Made by a program: the position numbers and the translations under genes. Under the pieces are notes generated by a model. That model was not told where the DNA came from. It did not search any database and saw only the letters and a program-made list of their open reading frames with translations. From positions 1 to 64,000 of the forward strand of contig JAHDWJ010000003.1 in assembly GCA_023384415.1 (NCBI GenBank): a stretch of DNA of 64,000 bases, written 5' to 3'. Source of the stretch: Anaerolineae bacterium (GTDB taxonomy: Bacteria > Chloroflexota > Anaerolineae > Promineifilales > Promineifilaceae). This document shows, one piece after another, positions 44,567 through 53,484 of this stretch. Position 1 is the first letter of the stretch. The number at the start of each line of letters is the position of its first letter.

Positions 44567-45844
44567 TTAACGGGATATTTCTCGTTCTAATCGCTCTTTA
44601 TAAGGGAAAAAATCCACTTCGATAGTGTGGCGGCGGGAAGCGATATACCGTTTACCTATGGCTATTTGGGTGCGATCAATCTCGCGCCACATTTCATCCT
44701 TACCCGGCAAAACCAACTCCCCGTGCAGCAGCCCGGCTATCCATTGCGCTTGTAACTCCGCTAAAGGCATGATTGCCCCTAATGGCTGAATGAAACCGAT
44801 AAAGAACAGCCCTGGCCGCTCCGGCGATACGACATTGAGGTAAAGGTTCATCTGGTTGGCCTGCACCTGGTATATCTCTGGGGAGAGAAAGGGGAAGCTG
44901 ATTTTGTAACCTGTGGCGTAAATGATGGCGTCTAGCTGCTCCTCGCTGCCATCTACAAAACGTACTTTGTTCCCCATAAGCTGGGCCACGTTGGGCTTCA
45001 TCTTGACCAATCCGGCTCTAACGAAATGGAGCAGCTCTTGGGATACGGTAGGATGCTCGGCCAGGATGGGGTTGGGGGGCAGGGGAACGCCGTATTGCCG
45101 CTGGTCGCCGCGCACCAGGTAAAGCAGGTAGTAGTAGATGATTTGCTGCCAGCGCAAGGGCAGGCGGGAGAAGGCGGATGAGGTGTAATGGTCAAGGGGT
45201 TTGCCCAGGGCAAATTTGGGGATGATGTGGGCACTGCGCCGGGTAGAGAGAAAGGCCGCGGCCGCGTGCCGCCCCATCTCACAGGCCAGATCAACTCCTG
45301 AGTTACCAATCCCCACCACCAACACCCTCTTCCCCTGATACGGCTCTGGCAACCGGTAATCGTGGGCATGGATAACTGAGCCATTGAATTGACCGGGAAA
45401 ATCGGGCCAGCGAGGATGCCAATGATGTCCTGTAGCGACTAACACCGCCCGGTAAAAACGGGTCTCCCCACTGTCTAACGTCACCGACCAGAGATTTTCC
45501 CCCGCCGGGCAAACTTCCTGCACCGTCGTGCGGAAGGTGATATGGTCATGCAGACCGAAATGGTCGCTGTAGGCCTCAAAATAGGCTAACACCTGGCTGT
45601 GATGGGCAAAATCGGGGTAACTATCAGGCATAGGGAAATCAGAGTAGGCCATGCGCTGTTTGCTGGTGTTGATGACGAGGGATTGGTACGCGGCCGCGAG
45701 CCCATTATCATTCTCATATCGCCAATTTCCCCCAATCCCCGACCCCTTCTCAAAACAATCAAACGGGATGCCCCGCTCTTTTAAGACCTTCGCCGCCACC
45801 AGCCCCGACGACCCCGCCCCGATAATACACACTTTATCTGTCAT
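44567..45844 (-). CDS. Flavin-containing monooxygenase, class B (FMO type)
   Basis: The 425-residue enzyme has the FAD site 'VCIIGAGSSGLVAAKVL', the FMO fingerprint 'FPGQFNGSVIHAHDY' (FxGxxxHxxxY/F), the NADPH site 'VLVVGIGNSGVDLACEM' and the 'ATG' motif in 'AIIYATGYKISFPF'. It oxidises soft nucleophiles (N, S) or carbonyls with NADPH and oxygen. Length is slightly shorter than the eukaryotic FMOs and normal for bacterial ones. ATG 45844 is preferred over the GTG 9 bases upstream. It has no partner gene nearby. Confidence 0.9.
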   Translation of the reverse strand: MTDKVCIIGAGSSGLVAAKVLKERGIPFDCFEKGSGIGGNWRYENDNGLAAAYQSLVINTSKQRMAYSDFPMPDSYPDFAHHSQVLAYFEAYSDHFGLHDHITFRTTVQEVCPAGENLWSVTLDSGETRFYRAVLVATGHHWHPRWPDFPGQFNGSVIHAHDYRLPEPYQGKRVLVVGIGNSGVDLACEMGRHAAAAFLSTRRSAHIIPKFALGKPLDHYTSSAFSRLPLRWQQIIYYYLLYLVRGDQRQYGVPLPPNPILAEHPTVSQELLHFVRAGLVKMKPNVAQLMGNKVRFVDGSEEQLDAIIYATGYKISFPFLSPEIYQVQANQMNLYLNVVSPERPGLFFIGFIQPLGAIMPLAELQAQWIAGLLHGELVLPGKDEMWREIDRTQIAIGKRYIASRRHTIEVDFFPYKERLEREISR

Positions 45845-45885
45845 CACCCGCACCCCTTAACCTGGGCAAATTAGAACCAAAGAGG

Positions 45886-45919
45886 TTTTGCCACGAATCA
45901 CACGAATTGGCACGAATTA
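45886..45919. repeat. Dispersed word TTCGTGCCAATTCGTGTGATTCG (inverted here)
   Basis: The sequence 'gccacgaatcacacgaattg' followed by 'gcacgaatta' lies just past the FMO start and forms the 3' junction of the truncated DNA methyltransferase. It is internally repetitive (ACGAATT). I recall similar words in intergenic DNA of other bacteria, but cannot check. Confidence 0.6.
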
Positions 45920-46240
45920 TACTGGCTGTGGCCGATCCCTGACCGTGCCACCTCTCTTGGCCCATGCTGCTTTTTGGGCTTTCGCCAAATAGTAATCGTT
46001 TTACGTAGAGCTACTCGACCAAATCGGCCCATCTGTTGGCTGCTGTTCCCCTTACGCTGCGGCAATACATAAACGGTCACAGGCTCGAATCCTAATGCGG
46101 CCGCCAGATCAGTTGTTAGCAAATCTACCGGGATGATTTCACCCCCATAACGCACATTGTCATTGACAAAGGCAACATGCGCTCCTGGACGGCAGCAGCG
46201 GAAAATTTCGGCAAAGAGATAAAGTGGTAATAGCCAATAT
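45898..46240 (-). pseudogene. DNA (N4/N6) methyltransferase, C-terminal remnant
   Basis: About 100 residues match the end of site-specific DNA methyltransferases: 'FAEIFRCCRPGAHVAFVNDN', 'VRYGGEIIPVDLL', 'VLPQRKGNSSQQMGRFGRVA', 'LRKTITIWRK'. The AdoMet-binding FxGxG and catalytic (D/S)PP(Y/F/W) motifs are missing, so it cannot be active. The open frame extends to 46293, but its first about 25 residues are encoded by the dispersed element (46222-46287). The 3' end runs into another repeat. This is the relic of a lost restriction-modification or orphan methyltransferase gene. Confidence 0.75.
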
Positions 46241-46287
46241 ACTATACCGTAATAACCAGTGGTCAGACTAAAAAACGCCAGACTCCA
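46222..46287. repeat. Dispersed element, copy 2 (copy 1 at 6436-6509)
   Basis: Positions 46249-46287 match 6471-6509 at 36 of 39 bases; 'agtggtaatagccaata' upstream also recalls copy 1. It marks the 5' breakpoint of the methyltransferase remnant. Confidence 0.8.
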
Positions 46288-46375
46288 GCACATTAGTCAA
46301 ACCCTGTTGGAGTATCAGGTTGATAGGCTAATTGTACCAGGCGTTAAATTTGTAGAGGGTAATCATAACAAAAAA

Positions 46376-46408
46376 GCCCAGATGTATGCTACTGACATAC
46401 ATCTGGGC
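46376..46408 (-). terminator. Rho-independent terminator after the DUF4342 gene
   Basis: A perfect 13-bp stem GCCCAGATGTATG (46376-46388) / CATACATCTGGGC (46396-46408), loop of 7. The A-run 46371-46375 becomes a T-run on the minus strand just after the hairpin. It lies 60 bp past the stop at 46470. Confidence 0.9.
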
Positions 46409-46469
46409 CTGTGAACCAATCTCTCAATCTCTAAATAGACAGGATTTAGGCAATTGGGAGATTGTGGAA

Positions 46470-46772
46470 TTACGCTGTATCCGGCTTTTCACCTATCCGC
46501 TCAACTACGATGGAACAATCGGTGGCCAGAAGGGCGATAAGGGCGACAGCCGACCACCAGGGCAGCAAGGCAATCCCAGCCACGCCTAAAACGATGGGGA
46601 TTTCTAACAAAACCCGCTTGTCTTCGTTTTTGATGATGATGCGGCGGATGTTGACTTCATGGAATAACCCTTTTAAGGTTTCCCATAAATCTTTTCCGGC
46701 TACTTTTACTTCTTCAGTCCAGACGGTTTCATTTTCCGTTGGAATTTCTTGTTTGTGATTTTCTTCGTGCAT
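46470..46772 (-). CDS. DUF4342 domain-containing protein
   Basis: The 100-residue protein fits DUF4342: 'TEEVKVAGKDLWETLKGLFH', 'EVNIRRIIIKNEDKRVLLEI', a hydrophobic segment 'PIVLGVAGIALLPWWSAVAL' and 'TDCSIVVER'. The function is unknown. ATG 46772 has 'taggagcaaaaacc' upstream and is preferred over ATG 46790. The neighbour upstream is another small membrane protein in the same direction. Confidence 0.87.
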   Translation of the reverse strand: MHEENHKQEIPTENETVWTEEVKVAGKDLWETLKGLFHEVNIRRIIIKNEDKRVLLEIPIVLGVAGIALLPWWSAVALIALLATDCSIVVERIGEKPDTA

Positions 46773-46830
46773 GGTTTTTGCTCCTAACATAAGTTTCTAG
46801 TTTCGAGTTTCGAGTTGGCGGCCGCGCCAC

Positions 46831-47376
46831 TTAACTCCGTTTTCTGATAATGATGAACACGCCCCAGAGAACCAGCAGCAGGGGCCACCAGGGGCCAAGG
46901 CTGGAGAAAATGAGCAGCTCAAAGACAAGCCCCAGAGCCATGAAAACGATCAGGCTGGCGCGAATGATTTTGCGGCCGCTAACATGAATCCCATTAGCCG
47001 GATCATGCCGCTGCATTAACATTACCCCAGCTACGATGGCCGCCGGGAACAAGGTCCAGCCATACGCCCAAATCTCTCCATGACCAAAATTCGTGGCCAC
47101 CAGCAGCATCCCAATCAACGTCAGCAGTGAGCCAGGCACCGCCAACCATGACCAGATAGATACATCTTCAGCAGTGGAACGATACGCCGGCCACAACATA
47201 GCCAGACCTGGCAGCAAAATAAACAGCGGCCAGATCAGACTCATCAGGCTGAAATGGAACAGGTTCAAAGCCAACAAAATGACCCCACCCCCAATCAGCA
47301 TCCAGGGTGCATAAGTACGAATATCTCGCGCCAACTCTTCTTTTACTTCCACTTTCATAATTGTTTCGTCAGACAT
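46831..47376 (-). CDS. Membrane protein, LiaI/LiaF-like transmembrane region
   Basis: The 181-residue protein has about six short hydrophobic segments, including 'WMLIGGGVILLALNLFHF', 'LIWPLFILLPGLAMLWPAY' and a C-terminal 'LGPWWPLLLVLWGVFIIIRK'. The 'WPLFILLPG' and 'WPLLLVLWG' repeats are typical of DUF5668/LiaF-type membrane domains linked to envelope-stress systems. No signalling genes are adjacent. A charged spacer ends the protein. Confidence 0.65.
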   Translation of the reverse strand: MSDETIMKVEVKEELARDIRTYAPWMLIGGGVILLALNLFHFSLMSLIWPLFILLPGLAMLWPAYRSTAEDVSIWSWLAVPGSLLTLIGMLLVATNFGHGEIWAYGWTLFPAAIVAGVMLMQRHDPANGIHVSGRKIIRASLIVFMALGLVFELLIFSSLGPWWPLLLVLWGVFIIIRKRS

Positions 47377-47539
47377 TTAGTCACCTCACATTGTTATTCA
47401 GGTTGATGTGACTGACAATACGGGTTGGTAAAGGTTAAGTTGCACGGTATAAAGTACGGGGTATTTTTAGGGGAGCAGTAAAAGGATCACAACGTCTGTG
47501 TTCCTTCTTATCTACCGCTACTTTGTAGGAGTATTGTTA

Positions 47540-48190
47540 ATGCACCTTTATCTTGTCCGACATGGACAAAGCTACGTCAATTTACCAGAGTGGGAAGCCC
47601 CCAGTCGGGCGGAGTTGGATGCCGGTTTAACGGAGTTGGGCCACCAGCAAGCGGCTGCCGTCGCGCAATGGCTCGTCAAAGACTGCCCCCATGTAGATAC
47701 CATCTATGCCAGCACCATGCGCCGGGCCAGGGAGACAGCTCAAGCGGTCGCGGCCGCGTATCAGCAAGAGATTACCTGGCACGATTATCTACGCGAAGTG
47801 GGCAACAACCGCAGTAACCACACCGCCTATCCAAACGATGCTCTACCCACCCTCTACCGCCCATTTGCCACGCCGTTCACCCCGCTGGTCCAAGATGATC
47901 AAGAAGCCGAAACGTGGTACCATGCTCGCGGCCGCGCTGGGCTATTTTTGCAGCACCTTCTCGATCACCATACCGGGCAAACCATCATCGCCGTGGCCCA
48001 CGGGGGGATTATCAGTGCGATTTTCGACAATATTTGCAACGTTCCTCTGTGGCGACAGTGCAACCTATGGCTGCCCAACACCAGCATCACCTATTTTGAA
48101 TACGTTGACCGCCCCCACCCGCAAGAAACCTGGCGCCTTCACTTTCTAGGTCGTATTGAACATTTTCAACATCTGGCAGTTGGCAGCTAG
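47540..48190 (+). CDS. Histidine phosphatase family protein
   Basis: The 216-residue protein has the phosphoglycerate-mutase-like active site: 'MHLYLVRHGQSYV' with the nucleophile His, 'IYASTMRRARETAQ' with the conserved Arg, and the second His in 'IIAVAHGGIIS'. The substrate could be a sugar phosphate or nucleotide; the family is too broad to say. ATG 47540 has 'taggagtattg' upstream; the longer frame from 47498 has no family match. Two iterated palindromes lie in it. Confidence 0.9.
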   Translation: MHLYLVRHGQSYVNLPEWEAPSRAELDAGLTELGHQQAAAVAQWLVKDCPHVDTIYASTMRRARETAQAVAAAYQQEITWHDYLREVGNNRSNHTAYPNDALPTLYRPFATPFTPLVQDDQEAETWYHARGRAGLFLQHLLDHHTGQTIIAVAHGGIISAIFDNICNVPLWRQCNLWLPNTSITYFEYVDRPHPQETWRLHFLGRIEHFQHLAVGS

Positions 48191-48246
48191 CTGTCAACCG
48201 TTTTCAGTCTCTCAATTTGCTGCCCTCTCTGCCCTCAAATTTCCCA

Positions 48247-48999
48247 ATGGCTTCCGTTATCATCGAACAAACTGGCCCAGTGATGAGTATCACCCTGAAC
48301 CGCCCAGAGGTACGGAATGCGGTAGATGGCCTGACTGCGGCCGCGTTGGCTGAGGCATTCCGTGTTTTCGCCGCCGAAGAAACGGCCCTGGTGGGAGTAT
48401 TGCATGGGGCCAACGGGACATTCTGCGCCGGGGCCGACCTCAAGGCCATGGCCGATGAATCCCAACGCAATCAGCTGTCACCTGCTGGAGATGGGCCGAT
48501 GGGGCCAACCCGGATGGTCCTGCCCAAGCCAGTTATCGCTGCCATTTCCGGGTATGCCGTCGCTGGCGGGCTGGAGTTGGCCCTCTGGTGCGATTTACGC
48601 ATCATGGAAGAAGATGCCATTCTGGGGGTGTTTTGCCGCCGCTGGGGGGTGCCGCTGATAGACGGCGGCACAGTGCGCCTGCCCCGGCTGATTGGCCTGA
48701 GTCACGCTCTCGACTTAATCCTAACTGGCCGCCCGGTAGGTTCTGCCGAAGCACTGCGTATTGGGCTGGTGAACCGGGTCGTTCCCAACGGTCAGGCTCG
48801 TGCGGCCGCGGAAGCTCTGGCTCACCAGTTGGCCCAATTTCCGCAACTTTGTTTACGTTCGGACAGAATGTCGCTATACGAACAAGAGGGGTTAGATTTC
48901 GCGGCCGCTATGACCAATGAGTTCCAGCATGGCCTGGCAACCTTACAAAGCGAAGGCATGGCTGGGGCGGAGAGGTATGAGGGAAGAGGTAAAAAGTAA
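48247..48999 (+). CDS. Enoyl-CoA hydratase/isomerase family protein
   Basis: The 250-residue crotonase-fold protein shows 'SITLNRPEVRNAVDGLTAA', the oxyanion-hole segment 'GTFCAGADLKAMAD', 'KPVIAAISGYAVAGGLELAL' and 'EEDAILGVFCRRWGVPLIDG'. The Glu after 'GLEL' region matches the hydratase type with 'FCRRWGVPLIDGGTVRLP', a form common in crotonases of unclear substrate. The start at 48247 is chosen over 48217 because upstream is quasi-repeat DNA. It does not neighbour other beta-oxidation genes. Confidence 0.88.
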   Translation: MASVIIEQTGPVMSITLNRPEVRNAVDGLTAAALAEAFRVFAAEETALVGVLHGANGTFCAGADLKAMADESQRNQLSPAGDGPMGPTRMVLPKPVIAAISGYAVAGGLELALWCDLRIMEEDAILGVFCRRWGVPLIDGGTVRLPRLIGLSHALDLILTGRPVGSAEALRIGLVNRVVPNGQARAAAEALAHQLAQFPQLCLRSDRMSLYEQEGLDFAAAMTNEFQHGLATLQSEGMAGAERYEGRGKK

Positions 49000-49062
49000 A
49001 AGGTATGAGGTAAGCACCTGACTGCCAACTACTCACTACTCACTGCCCACTGCCTGCGGCCT

Positions 49063-50298
49063 TCACACTCGTGCAAACAGGCATTTCAGGTATGCCCCTT
49101 CGGGGAAGCTGATGGGGTGATCGGGGGCATGGCCAGTGCGTTCTAGCTCTTGCAGGGGGCGACCTTCTTGGGACGCGGTTTCATGTACCAGGGTAAAAAA
49201 GGTCTCCGCCGTGACCCGGCTGGAGCAAGAGGAGATGACCAACGTTCCCCCGGGAGCTAACACTGCCAACCCCAGACGTACCAGGCGGCTGTAAGCATTC
49301 ACGGCGCGGGGAATTTCGCTCTGTTTTTTGGCCAGGGCCGGCGGATCAATGATGATCAGATCGTATTGCCGCCCCGTTCCCGCCAAATCTGCCAGGGTGA
49401 GGAAAGCATCCCCCTGGAGCAGATGGTGAGTCGCGGCCGCAACTTCTGCTATTCCTTCATTCAACTGGAAATGATGCCGGGCCATCGCCAGGGCCGGGCC
49501 GCTCACATCCAGGCTGGTTACTTCCCTGGCCCCACCCTGGGCTGCATAAAGAGAAAACCCTCCATTATAAGCGAATACGTCTAACACCGTGCGGCCGCCA
49601 GCCAATGCCCCCACCTTTGCCCGGTTATCCCGCTGGTCGAGGAAAAAACCAGTCTTGTGCCCCTGCCGCACATCAGCCGTAAAGGTCAGCCCATTTTCTT
49701 GAAACAGCACCGGCCCATCTAGCGGCAGCCCTCCTAAAATATGCCCATCCGCCAGACCATACAGAGCGGCCCCAGCCTGCATATTTCGGCTCAACCGCAG
49801 CACCAGACGCTCCCATGGCCCGGCCGCGACAATGCCAGCTAATACCTGGGGTAAATGGGGCAGCCAGGCCAGGCTGTACAGCTTCAGCACTCCCGTCTGA
49901 GCATACCGATCTAATACCAGGCCGGGCAGGCCATCATTCTCCCCATGAATGAGGCGTACAGCAGTCGTTTGGGCCGTCAGCAATGGATCACGCCGGCGTA
50001 TGGCCCGGTCAATGGCGGCGGCAAACCATTCGCTGTTGATGACCGCCTGCTGTCCGTGCTGCAATATTTTGACCCGAATTGGGGAGTCAGGATCGTACAG
50101 CCCCACGCCTAAAAACCGCCGCTGCTGGTCAAATACAACGGCCAGATCACCTGGCTGCCCCTGGTGACTCTGTCGCTGAATCCCCTGGTCAAACAGCCAG
50201 GGGTGGGCGGAACGCATGATCCGGGCGGCCGCGGGGGTCACATGAACAGCAATCCGTTTCGCAGCCAGGGACGGCAAGAGGGGCAGATTGAAGTTCAT
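49063..50298 (-). CDS. Class I rRNA methyltransferase, RlmI-like (COG1092)
   Basis: The 411-residue protein has an N-terminal PUA-like domain ('AARIMRSAHPWLFDQGI', 'AVVFDQQRRFLGVGLYDPDS') and a C-terminal methyltransferase: 'FFLDQRDNRAKV', motif I 'VLDVFAYNGGFSLYAAQGG', 'TSLDVSGPALAMARHHFQLN' and 'YDLIIIDPPALAKKQSE'. RlmI methylates cytosine in 23S rRNA; the order fits, but the exact target is unverified. ATG 50298 overlaps the stop of the TetR gene by 4 bp (ATGA), so both are translated together. Confidence 0.88.
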   Translation of the reverse strand: MNFNLPLLPSLAAKRIAVHVTPAAARIMRSAHPWLFDQGIQRQSHQGQPGDLAVVFDQQRRFLGVGLYDPDSPIRVKILQHGQQAVINSEWFAAAIDRAIRRRDPLLTAQTTAVRLIHGENDGLPGLVLDRYAQTGVLKLYSLAWLPHLPQVLAGIVAAGPWERLVLRLSRNMQAGAALYGLADGHILGGLPLDGPVLFQENGLTFTADVRQGHKTGFFLDQRDNRAKVGALAGGRTVLDVFAYNGGFSLYAAQGGAREVTSLDVSGPALAMARHHFQLNEGIAEVAAATHHLLQGDAFLTLADLAGTGRQYDLIIIDPPALAKKQSEIPRAVNAYSRLVRLGLAVLAPGGTLVISSCSSRVTAETFFTLVHETASQEGRPLQELERTGHAPDHPISFPEGAYLKCLFARV

Positions 50299-50867
50299 GT
50301 GTTCATCACCTGCCATCCCTGAAGATAAGCATGGACAGCGGCCGCGAACGCCCCATCCAAATCCCCCCCCCGCTGAAACTGCCCCTTCATCTCTAATGAA
50401 ACAAACCCATGCACCAGGGCCAATGCCCCACGCAAAGCGGCCAGAGAATGTTCTGCCCCGCTGATTTGAGCCATGATGTCCTGGATGGGCAGCACCATCG
50501 GCTCCAACGTTTGGGTCTCTGGCCGTTCAGCCGGGTCAAGGGTGGTAAAAGCCAGGTTATACGTTTGCGGATGGGCCAGGGCAAAGGCCCGATAGCCGTA
50601 CAAAATAGCCGTCAGTTGGGCCTGGGGGTCTGGGGAAGTGGTTTGCTGCGCGGCCGCGAGTGCGGTAAATAACTCATTGATCGTTAAACTATTTACGGCT
50701 CGGAGCAGAGCCGCCTTGTTGGGGATGTGCCGATAAAGCGACGGTGCCTTGATACCACACGCGGCCGCGAGCTGCGCCAGCGAAAGCTGCTCCGCCCCTT
50801 CTTGCTCAATAAGCTGGTGAGCCATTGCTACGATAGTGGGGTAATCGGTCTGGGCTGGATAAGGCAT
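50295..50867 (-). CDS. TetR-family transcriptional regulator
   Basis: The 190-residue protein has the TetR helix-turn-helix 'LSLAQLAAACGIKAPSLYRH' with 'IPNKAALLRAV' and a C-terminal ligand domain of the WHG (TetR_C_33-like) type ('LALVHGFVSLEMKGQF'). It is the first gene of a two-gene unit with the RlmI-like methyltransferase. Its operator is not apparent in the 80-bp spacer upstream. Confidence 0.88.
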   Translation of the reverse strand: MPYPAQTDYPTIVAMAHQLIEQEGAEQLSLAQLAAACGIKAPSLYRHIPNKAALLRAVNSLTINELFTALAAAQQTTSPDPQAQLTAILYGYRAFALAHPQTYNLAFTTLDPAERPETQTLEPMVLPIQDIMAQISGAEHSLAALRGALALVHGFVSLEMKGQFQRGGDLDGAFAAAVHAYLQGWQVMNT

Positions 50868-50949
50868 GATCTTTCTACAAACTCATAGGAACCAACAGGG
50901 GTTATCCCTGTTTCTTCTATCCGTGTTCCCCATATTTGTGGTTGACCCT

Positions 50950-51348
50950 CTACACCCGCGACAAATGAGTCTCCTTAAAATCAGTCGGGTATTTTAAGCC
51001 ATATCCCACCAACCGATCCAACCCGATGTGGGCCAGCCAGATAATCGCCACCTGTACCCCTGGCATGAACCCAAACCAGAGACTAATACCGCCCAGCCCC
51101 AATGGCAAAATGTAGGTGTGCCCCAGATTATACAACACGCTGCCAGCCCGCTGCCCCCACACATACCCAATCATGGTGAGATCGGGCAGCAAGAGGAGTA
51201 AGAAGAAAGCCAGCCAGCTAAAGGAAAAGGAACGGTAAACCAGGAGCGCGGCCGCAAGAAAAACCGCCCCCTCCAGGCGAAGCAACAGTCCAGGAAACGT
51301 GTAGCGAGCCAGGGGGCGATCAGCTATTAAATGGGTCAGGTGAGACAT
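50950..51348 (-). CDS. DUF4260 family membrane protein
   Basis: The 132-residue protein matches DUF4260: 'LLRLEGAVFLAAALLVY', 'FFLLLLLPDLTMIGYVWGQR', 'LYNLGHTYILPLGLGG' and 'IIWLAHIGLDRLVGYGLKYP', with 'FKETHLSRV' as the closing motif. Four membrane helices are expected. The function is unknown. The ribosome site 'aggagttattc' precedes ATG 51348. It precedes the TetR gene in the same direction. Confidence 0.9.
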   Translation of the reverse strand: MSHLTHLIADRPLARYTFPGLLLRLEGAVFLAAALLVYRSFSFSWLAFFLLLLLPDLTMIGYVWGQRAGSVLYNLGHTYILPLGLGGISLWFGFMPGVQVAIIWLAHIGLDRLVGYGLKYPTDFKETHLSRV

Positions 51349-51512
51349 GAATAACTCCTAAAGACTAATGGGCTTAACTTTCAAGACTAATTATATTAGC
51401 TTTTGCAATTGTGTCAAGAAGAGGGTCGTGCCCACAACGCAGGGTTGACGATTGATTAAAAAACAGGGCTGCATTTATACCTGGCTCTGGAACAGGCTAT
51501 AATTGCCAGATT

Positions 51513-52322
51513 ATGTTTCCTTCCTGGACTTTGTGGGGCATGGCCCTGGCCCTTCTCGGAACGCTGCTGATCTTAGGGCTGGCCCTTTTTATTCAATCCC
51601 CGGCCCTGGCGCGCCGGGGTGGCTTGCCGTTTTCGGTACGCTCCCTGACGGGGTATGCGTTTGCTTTGGTGCTGCTCACGATTGGCTTTTTTGTGGCTGG
51701 AGTGCCATTGGGAACAACGGGAGAGCCGGAAGCGGCCGCGAACATACCCACCTCATCAGCTGCGCCTACAACCAATATCATCTTTCTCGCCAGCCCAACC
51801 CCAGACACCACTGAAGAAGCTGGCTTAACCCCGCCCCCGCTTACCCCCGTGACCGGAGCTTTTGGCGGCCCTCCCCCGGAGGACTCGACCCCAACATTAA
51901 CGATGACGACGCCTGTTGAGGATACGGCCGCGACCCCCACCCTAACCACCACCACGCCTGAAGCAACATCTGAGGCTACCCCGCGCCCCACCAATACGCC
52001 TTCCTCTACCCCCACTCAACTACCGACAGCCACAGCCAGCCCTACCGCCACCCCTACACCCTCACCGACCCTGACGCCCACCCCCACCTGGACAGCCACC
52101 CCCATCAGCGGACCAACCGCCCAAATCAACACCAATGGCAGTACCTTATTCATCCGCCGCTACCCTGGCAGCAGCCAGACCATCGGCCTGCTCAATGATC
52201 GGGAAACTGTGCTGGTTCTGCCAGGCCGGGCAAACCAGGGGGGCATCCTATGGCAAGAAATTAGCTCCCTGTCTGGCGTGACCGGTTGGGTACAGTATGA
52301 ATTTCTGCGCTTCAACCCGTAA
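51513..52322 (+). CDS. Membrane-anchored SH3b-like protein with Pro/Thr-rich linker
   Basis: The 269-residue protein has two N-terminal hydrophobic helices ('MALALLGTLLILGLALFI' and 'YAFALVLLTIGFFVAGVPLG'), then about 120 residues of Pro, Thr and Ser, encoded by accCCNacC-type repeats. The C-terminal about 60 residues form a bacterial SH3 domain ('TLFIRRYPGSSQTIGLLNDR', 'GWVQYEFLRF'). Such linkers are common in Chloroflexota surface proteins and hold a binding domain away from the membrane. Length of the linker may vary by slippage. Confidence 0.75.
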   Translation: MFPSWTLWGMALALLGTLLILGLALFIQSPALARRGGLPFSVRSLTGYAFALVLLTIGFFVAGVPLGTTGEPEAAANIPTSSAAPTTNIIFLASPTPDTTEEAGLTPPPLTPVTGAFGGPPPEDSTPTLTMTTPVEDTAATPTLTTTTPEATSEATPRPTNTPSSTPTQLPTATASPTATPTPSPTLTPTPTWTATPISGPTAQINTNGSTLFIRRYPGSSQTIGLLNDRETVLVLPGRANQGGILWQEISSLSGVTGWVQYEFLRFNP

Positions 52323-52382
52323 GAGAGAGGGATGAGGACTGAGGACTGAGTGGCTCGCCCATTCGCCCACTCGCAATCTCGC

Positions 52383-53435
52383 CTACTCGCTAACAACCCC
52401 TATCAACGCCTCCATCGTCGCGGGTATAGAGCGAGGTAAGGTGGCCATTTTGATGGCTGTATCTGGGTCTTTAAGGCCGTGACCTGTTAGGACACATACG
52501 ATTGTTTTGCCAGTTGGGTCCAAATGGCCTAAAGCAATTTCTTTCTGGAGAGCAGCCACTCCGGTAGCTGAGGCTGGCTCTACAAAAACCCCTTCCAGGC
52601 TGGCTAACTGCTTCCAACTAGACAATATCTGCTCATCACTGACATCCGTTATCAGGCCATCTGATTCATCGAGGGCAGCTACCGCCTGCTGCCAGCGGGC
52701 CGGATTACCAATGCGGATAGCGGTAGCAATCGTTTCCGGTTTTTCGATGACGCGGCCGCGTACAATCGGTGCGGCCCCCTCAGCCTGGCCCCCTAACAAA
52801 CGGGGCCACCCCCGGCTATACTCCTTGTATCCCAGCCAATAAGCGGAAATGTTGCCCGCATTGCCTACCGGCAGACAATGCCAATCAGGGGCGCGGCCGC
52901 CCAGTTGATCACAAATCTCAAAGGCCCCTGTTTTTTGCCCTTCCAACCGCCAGGGATTCACCGAGTTGACCAGAGCTATTGGGTATGACTGACTGATTCC
53001 CCTCACCAGACGCAGCCCGTCATCAAATGAACCTTCGATGCTGATAACCTCAGCCCCATAGGCCAGGCAAGCTGCCAATTTACCCAGGGCAATTTTGCCT
53101 TCGGGGACTAACACAATGCAGCGCAAACCGGCACGGGCAGCATACGCAGCCGCGCTGGCCGCGGTGTTGCCCGTACTGGCACAAATCACCGTTTTTGCCC
53201 CTTCATATGCCGCTTGAGAGATAGCTACGGTCATCCCCCGATCTTTGAACGAGCCGGTAGGGTTGAGTCCCTCATATTTAAGATAAAGCTGCAAACCAGT
53301 ACCAGGGGCAATCTGTTCAGCCAGTCGGTCGGCCCGGATAAGGGGGGTATTGCCTTCGTTGAGAGTAATGACAGGAGCCGCGGCCGCAAGGGGAATATGC
53401 GCCCGATATTGTTGAATGAGACCTTGCCAGGCCAA
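52383..53435 (-). CDS. thrC: Threonine synthase
   Basis: The 350-residue PLP enzyme converts O-phosphohomoserine to threonine. The PLP lysine is in 'NPTGSFKDRGMTVAISQAA', the phosphate loop is 'STGNTAASAAAYAARA', and 'EGNTPLIRAD' opens the domain. The length suits the shorter bacterial class. The start is TTG at 53435, with a strong ribosome site 'ggaggtg' just upstream, so the non-ATG start is well supported. Confidence 0.93.
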   Translation of the reverse strand: MAWQGLIQQYRAHIPLAAAAPVITLNEGNTPLIRADRLAEQIAPGTGLQLYLKYEGLNPTGSFKDRGMTVAISQAAYEGAKTVICASTGNTAASAAAYAARAGLRCIVLVPEGKIALGKLAACLAYGAEVISIEGSFDDGLRLVRGISQSYPIALVNSVNPWRLEGQKTGAFEICDQLGGRAPDWHCLPVGNAGNISAYWLGYKEYSRGWPRLLGGQAEGAAPIVRGRVIEKPETIATAIRIGNPARWQQAVAALDESDGLITDVSDEQILSSWKQLASLEGVFVEPASATGVAALQKEIALGHLDPTGKTIVCVLTGHGLKDPDTAIKMATLPRSIPATMEALIGVVSE

Positions 53436-53447
53436 GAAACACCTCCA

Positions 53448-53484
53448 GGGAAGGATGAATGATGAATTAAGAATGATGAAAATT
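53448..53484. repeat. Quasi-repeat patch, GGAAGGATGAA type
   Basis: 'gggaaggatgaatgatgaat' followed by 'taagaatgatgaaaattg', directly upstream of the thrC ribosome site; same family as 14425 and 26201. Confidence 0.75.
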
